Origin: Oscillospiraceae bacterium
Lineage (GTDB): Bacteria > Bacillota > Clostridia > Oscillospirales > UBA929
DNA: 7,606 nt
Reading direction: 5' to 3'
Assembly: GCA_031271325.1 (NCBI GenBank)
Contig: JAISVY010000083.1
Span: forward strand, 1 to 7,606
This document shows positions 5,473-7,606 of this stretch, piece after piece. Made by a program: the position numbers and the translations under genes. The number at the start of each line of letters is the position of its first letter. The stretch's first letter is position 1. The notes under the pieces were generated by a model. It had not been told where the DNA came from. It saw only the letters and a program-made list of their open reading frames with translations, and did no database searches.

Positions 5473-6410
5473 GAAAAGTCACCCCTTTCCAGCAGTTCCT
5501 CAATTTCGGCACGGTAGGGTAAGGCGCTGATTGCGCCTTTTTTTTGCACACAGAGCGTCCCGGCGGCGTTTCCCTCGCGGAGAGCCCGCGTGATCGCATC
5601 CTCGTTCAGCGCATGGGTTTGTCCGACGCCCTTTAATAACAGCCCGGCTAAAAACGTTCCCCAAAAAGCGTCGCCCGCCCCGGTGGTGTCCACACGCGGC
5701 ACCTCCGGACAGGAGGCATAGAGTACCGAGCCTTGAAAGAACGCCCGCGCTCCTTGAGAACCCAAGGTTTCGACAACCAAAGGGATGCCATATTCCCGCA
5801 TGAGCGCGGGGATATCACCGCCCAGCAAGGGCGTCTCCTCCTCGGATACTTTCAGCAGGCTCACATAGGGCAGCGCCTCCCTGATTCGCTTGACGGCGGC
5901 TTGTTCGCCGCCGTCCCACAGCAGGGCGCGGTAATTCACGTCAAAACTGATTAACTTTTTTAACTCGCTGCCGCGCCGCAGGGCATACAGAGTGGCGTCC
6001 GCCGAGGAAGCGCCGGACAGCGAACAGGAACCGGCGTGAATCACGGTCGCATCGGTCAAATCCTTCTCCCGCACGTCGGCGGAAGTCAGCAGCATATCGG
6101 CTCCCGGTTTGCGGGCGAAGGTAAACGAGCGTTCACCGTCCGATTCCAGCGTGACAAACGCCATTGTTGTGACCGCTTCCGCCGTCCTTCTCCCGCACAG
6201 AAGGCGTACGCCGTTTTCCTCCAGAGTCGCGGCTAAAAAGCGTCCGAAGGCATCGTCGCCCAGCATCCCGCAAAAACCCGCGTCCATTCCGTTCCGCGCC
6301 GCCGCAATCGCCATATTCGCCGGTGCTCCGCCCGCGTTCCGCAGATAACTGCCCGGTTCCGTACCCGGCAAAAAGTCAATTACCATCTCGCCTATACTGA
6401 AAATATCCAT
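5469..6410 (-). CDS. PfkB-family carbohydrate kinase (fructokinase/ketose kinase-like)
   Basis: A complete 313-residue ribokinase/PfkB-family sugar kinase, using ATP to phosphorylate a furanose-form sugar. The N-terminus IFSIGEMVIDFLP (3-15) and AGGAPANMA (26-34) form the sugar-binding PfkB signature 1 region. CGMLGDDAFG (47-56) follows. SFDVNYR (155-161) and KVSEEE (187-192) are typical of bacterial fructokinases. DTTGAGDAFWGTFLAG (241-256) is PfkB signature 2, with Asp247 as the catalytic base and the anion hole formed by GAGD. All key residues are intact. The frame stays open upstream to 6575, but the ATG at 6410 is the right start: it aligns with the family N-terminus, follows AAGGAAGG, and its A is shared with the stop of the SLH gene (TGATG). 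Fructose is the default guess; allulose, tagatose or another ketose is equally possible here. Confidence 0.92.
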   Translation of the reverse strand: MDIFSIGEMVIDFLPGTEPGSYLRNAGGAPANMAIAAARNGMDAGFCGMLGDDAFGRFLAATLEENGVRLLCGRRTAEAVTTMAFVTLESDGERSFTFARKPGADMLLTSADVREKDLTDATVIHAGSCSLSGASSADATLYALRRGSELKKLISFDVNYRALLWDGGEQAAVKRIREALPYVSLLKVSEEETPLLGGDIPALMREYGIPLVVETLGSQGARAFFQGSVLYASCPEVPRVDTTGAGDAFWGTFLAGLLLKGVGQTHALNEDAITRALREGNAAGTLCVQKKGAISALPYRAEIEELLERGDFS

Positions 6411-7606
6411 CAGCGCGCGCCTTCCTTCTGCCGCCCCGCGATCAGCCGCAGGAAGTCCATGAAGATCTGCGCAAGCTCGGCGCGGTTGGCGTTCTGCGCG
6501 GGGAGGAGCGAGGTCTCCGCAAATCCGTTCAGCACTCCGGCGTCGGCCAGCGCGTTCACCGCGGCGGCAGCCCAAGAGGAGACGTCCGCGCCGTCGGTAT
6601 ACTGCGCGTTCTGATAAGCCGGGATGTCGTAGCCTTTATACAGGATGTAGTTGTACAGCAGCGTGATCATCTCTTGGCGGGAAATATCTTTGCCCGGATT
6701 GAAATTGCCGCTGCCGTCGCCGTTCACGATGCCGTTCTCCGCCGCCCAGATCACCGCGTTGGTATACCATGCGGCGTCCGGCACATCGGCGAACGGGTTG
6801 GTCCCGGCCGGAGCGGGCTGCCCTTCAAGCTTCCAGACCAGCGTGACGAACTCCGCGCGGGATAGGTTCTCTAAAGGCTTATACTCGTTGTTGCTGCCGT
6901 CTACATAGCCGTAGAAGTTGGCGTAGGCGACCGCGTCATAGAACCAGTCGCCGGGGTTGACATCGGTGAAGATGTTTTCCCACAGCGCCACCGGGTCATA
7001 ACCCACAACATAGTAGCTCTGGTGCGTTACCGTGAAGGTGATCATGCCGGTTTGCGCGTCGTAGACGCCGTTCAGTTTGGTCAGCTTGCCGCTGTCGGCC
7101 ATGTGCCAGACACAGACGGCGGCCGGGTCTTCGTTCGCCTTCAGGGTATAGGGGAGGCTGATCGTAAGCGATACGTCTGTCTTCTTGTCCCCGACATACA
7201 CGTCTACGTTAACGACCGTTTCATACCCTTTGACCTGTGCCGCTTGCATCCCCTTCAAATCCTTCATCGGGACGCCGGAGACGGACACGGTGACGGGGGT
7301 TGTGCCAACGTCGGTGGTTTCCGCGAGATCGGCCAGCGCGGGCGGATCGAGGGTTATGTCCCCGATCGGGAACTTGACGGATACGCTGACGTTGGCTTCG
7401 CTGAACGCTTCCGCCGCGTCTACGTCGAGCTGAACCGTTTCGGCAGCCGCAATCGTTGAAATATCCAGTGTCACGACCGGTGTTGCCGCGGAATCGCCGG
7501 AGGCGGCGCTCAGCGCGTCTTCGATCAGGGTTTCGGTGGTTTTGTCATCCAGCTTCACGGTAACGGTGGTGTCTTTGACGGTGACCGGAATCTGTACGGC
7601 TTTGCC
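6410..7606 (-). CDS. SLH-domain cell-surface protein (5' end outside window)
   Basis: The last 398 codons of a larger gene; the frame is open to the right edge, so the signal peptide and main body are missing. Three S-layer homology domains stand at the C-terminus: about 6976-6824 (IFTDVNPGDWFYDAVAYA...SRAEFVTL), 6799-6635 (PFADVPDAAWYTNAVIWA...SRQEMITLL) and 6601-6440 (YTDGADVSSWAAAAVNALA...NRAELAQIF). These normally bind pyruvylated secondary cell-wall polymer and hold the protein at the surface. The third is degenerate in its TD-x-W start. Before them lie about 200 residues rich in Val, Thr, Ala and Asp (for example PVTVKDTTVTVKLDD), suggesting beta-sandwich or adhesion-like modules with no catalytic motif that I can see. 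A GTG at 7558 could be misread as a start but lies inside this beta-rich stretch. The stop TGA overlaps the kinase ATG by 1 nt, so surface protein and sugar enzymes share a transcript. Confidence 0.9.
   Translation of the reverse strand, partial: GKAVQIPVTVKDTTVTVKLDDKTTETLIEDALSAASGDSAATPVVTLDISTIAAAETVQLDVDAAEAFSEANVSVSVKFPIGDITLDPPALADLAETTDVGTTPVTVSVSGVPMKDLKGMQAAQVKGYETVVNVDVYVGDKKTDVSLTISLPYTLKANEDPAAVCVWHMADSGKLTKLNGVYDAQTGMITFTVTHQSYYVVGYDPVALWENIFTDVNPGDWFYDAVAYANFYGYVDGSNNEYKPLENLSRAEFVTLVWKLEGQPAPAGTNPFADVPDAAWYTNAVIWAAENGIVNGDGSGNFNPGKDISRQEMITLLYNYILYKGYDIPAYQNAQYTDGADVSSWAAAAVNALADAGVLNGFAETSLLPAQNANRAELAQIFMDFLRLIAGRQKEGAR

Noticed and set aside
6411..6575. Upstream extension of the PfkB kinase by 55 residues
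   Set aside because: That stretch is the antiphase reading of the SLH C-terminus and is Arg-rich. The kinase family N-terminus aligns with the ATG at 6410, which has its own ribosome binding site.
7556..7558. GTG as start codon of the SLH gene
   Set aside because: The frame continues open to the window edge with the same Val/Thr-rich beta-strand composition, and no ribosome binding site precedes the GTG. It is an internal valine codon.

Overview
The window reads as chromosomal DNA of a Gram-positive Firmicute, most likely a Clostridia/Oscillospiraceae-type anaerobe. The evidence is strong AGGAGG-like ribosome binding sites, a consensus sigma-A promoter, three S-layer homology (SLH) domains on a cell-surface protein, moderately high GC in the genes, and a decayed relaxase fragment of the type found in clostridial conjugative elements. 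The assignment rests on remembered family patterns; no search was possible.

Layout. Positions 1-101 (minus) hold the first 33 codons of a membrane-anchored protein that leaves the window on the left. Its promoter lies at 181-209, directly against a bidirectional terminator-like hairpin (208-242). Positions 246-1043 are an accessory scar. Two ~100-bp copies of a MITE-like element with 13-bp terminal inverted repeats sit in opposite orientations. They bracket a very AT-rich stretch and a decayed plus-strand relaxase fragment. The right copy is flanked by a 9-bp direct repeat that looks like a target-site duplication.

Positions 1146-7606 are one tightly packed minus-strand operon. In transcription order it encodes an SLH surface protein (5' end outside the window), a PfkB-family sugar kinase, a ribulose-phosphate/allulose-phosphate 3-epimerase-like TIM barrel, a 6-phospho-3-hexuloisomerase-like SIS protein (HxlB family), a DUF4432 aldose-epimerase-like protein, a D-lyxose/D-mannose isomerase (cupin), and an L-fucose/L-arabinose isomerase-family protein. 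Neighbours overlap by 1 to 28 nt or lie 11 nt apart, so translational coupling is likely throughout.

Taken together, the operon looks like a catabolic route for an uncommon aldose. The DUF4432 protein would interconvert anomers, one or both isomerases would make the ketose, the PfkB kinase would phosphorylate it, and the TIM-barrel epimerase and/or the SIS isomerase would bring the phosphate ester to fructose 6-phosphate or xylulose 5-phosphate. The substrate is not determined by the sequence. Points of interest are an HxlB-like isomerase without its usual partner HxlA, two aldose isomerases of unrelated folds side by side, and a surface SLH protein translationally coupled to cytoplasmic sugar enzymes. 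No transporter or regulator lies in the window; these would be expected to the right of it.
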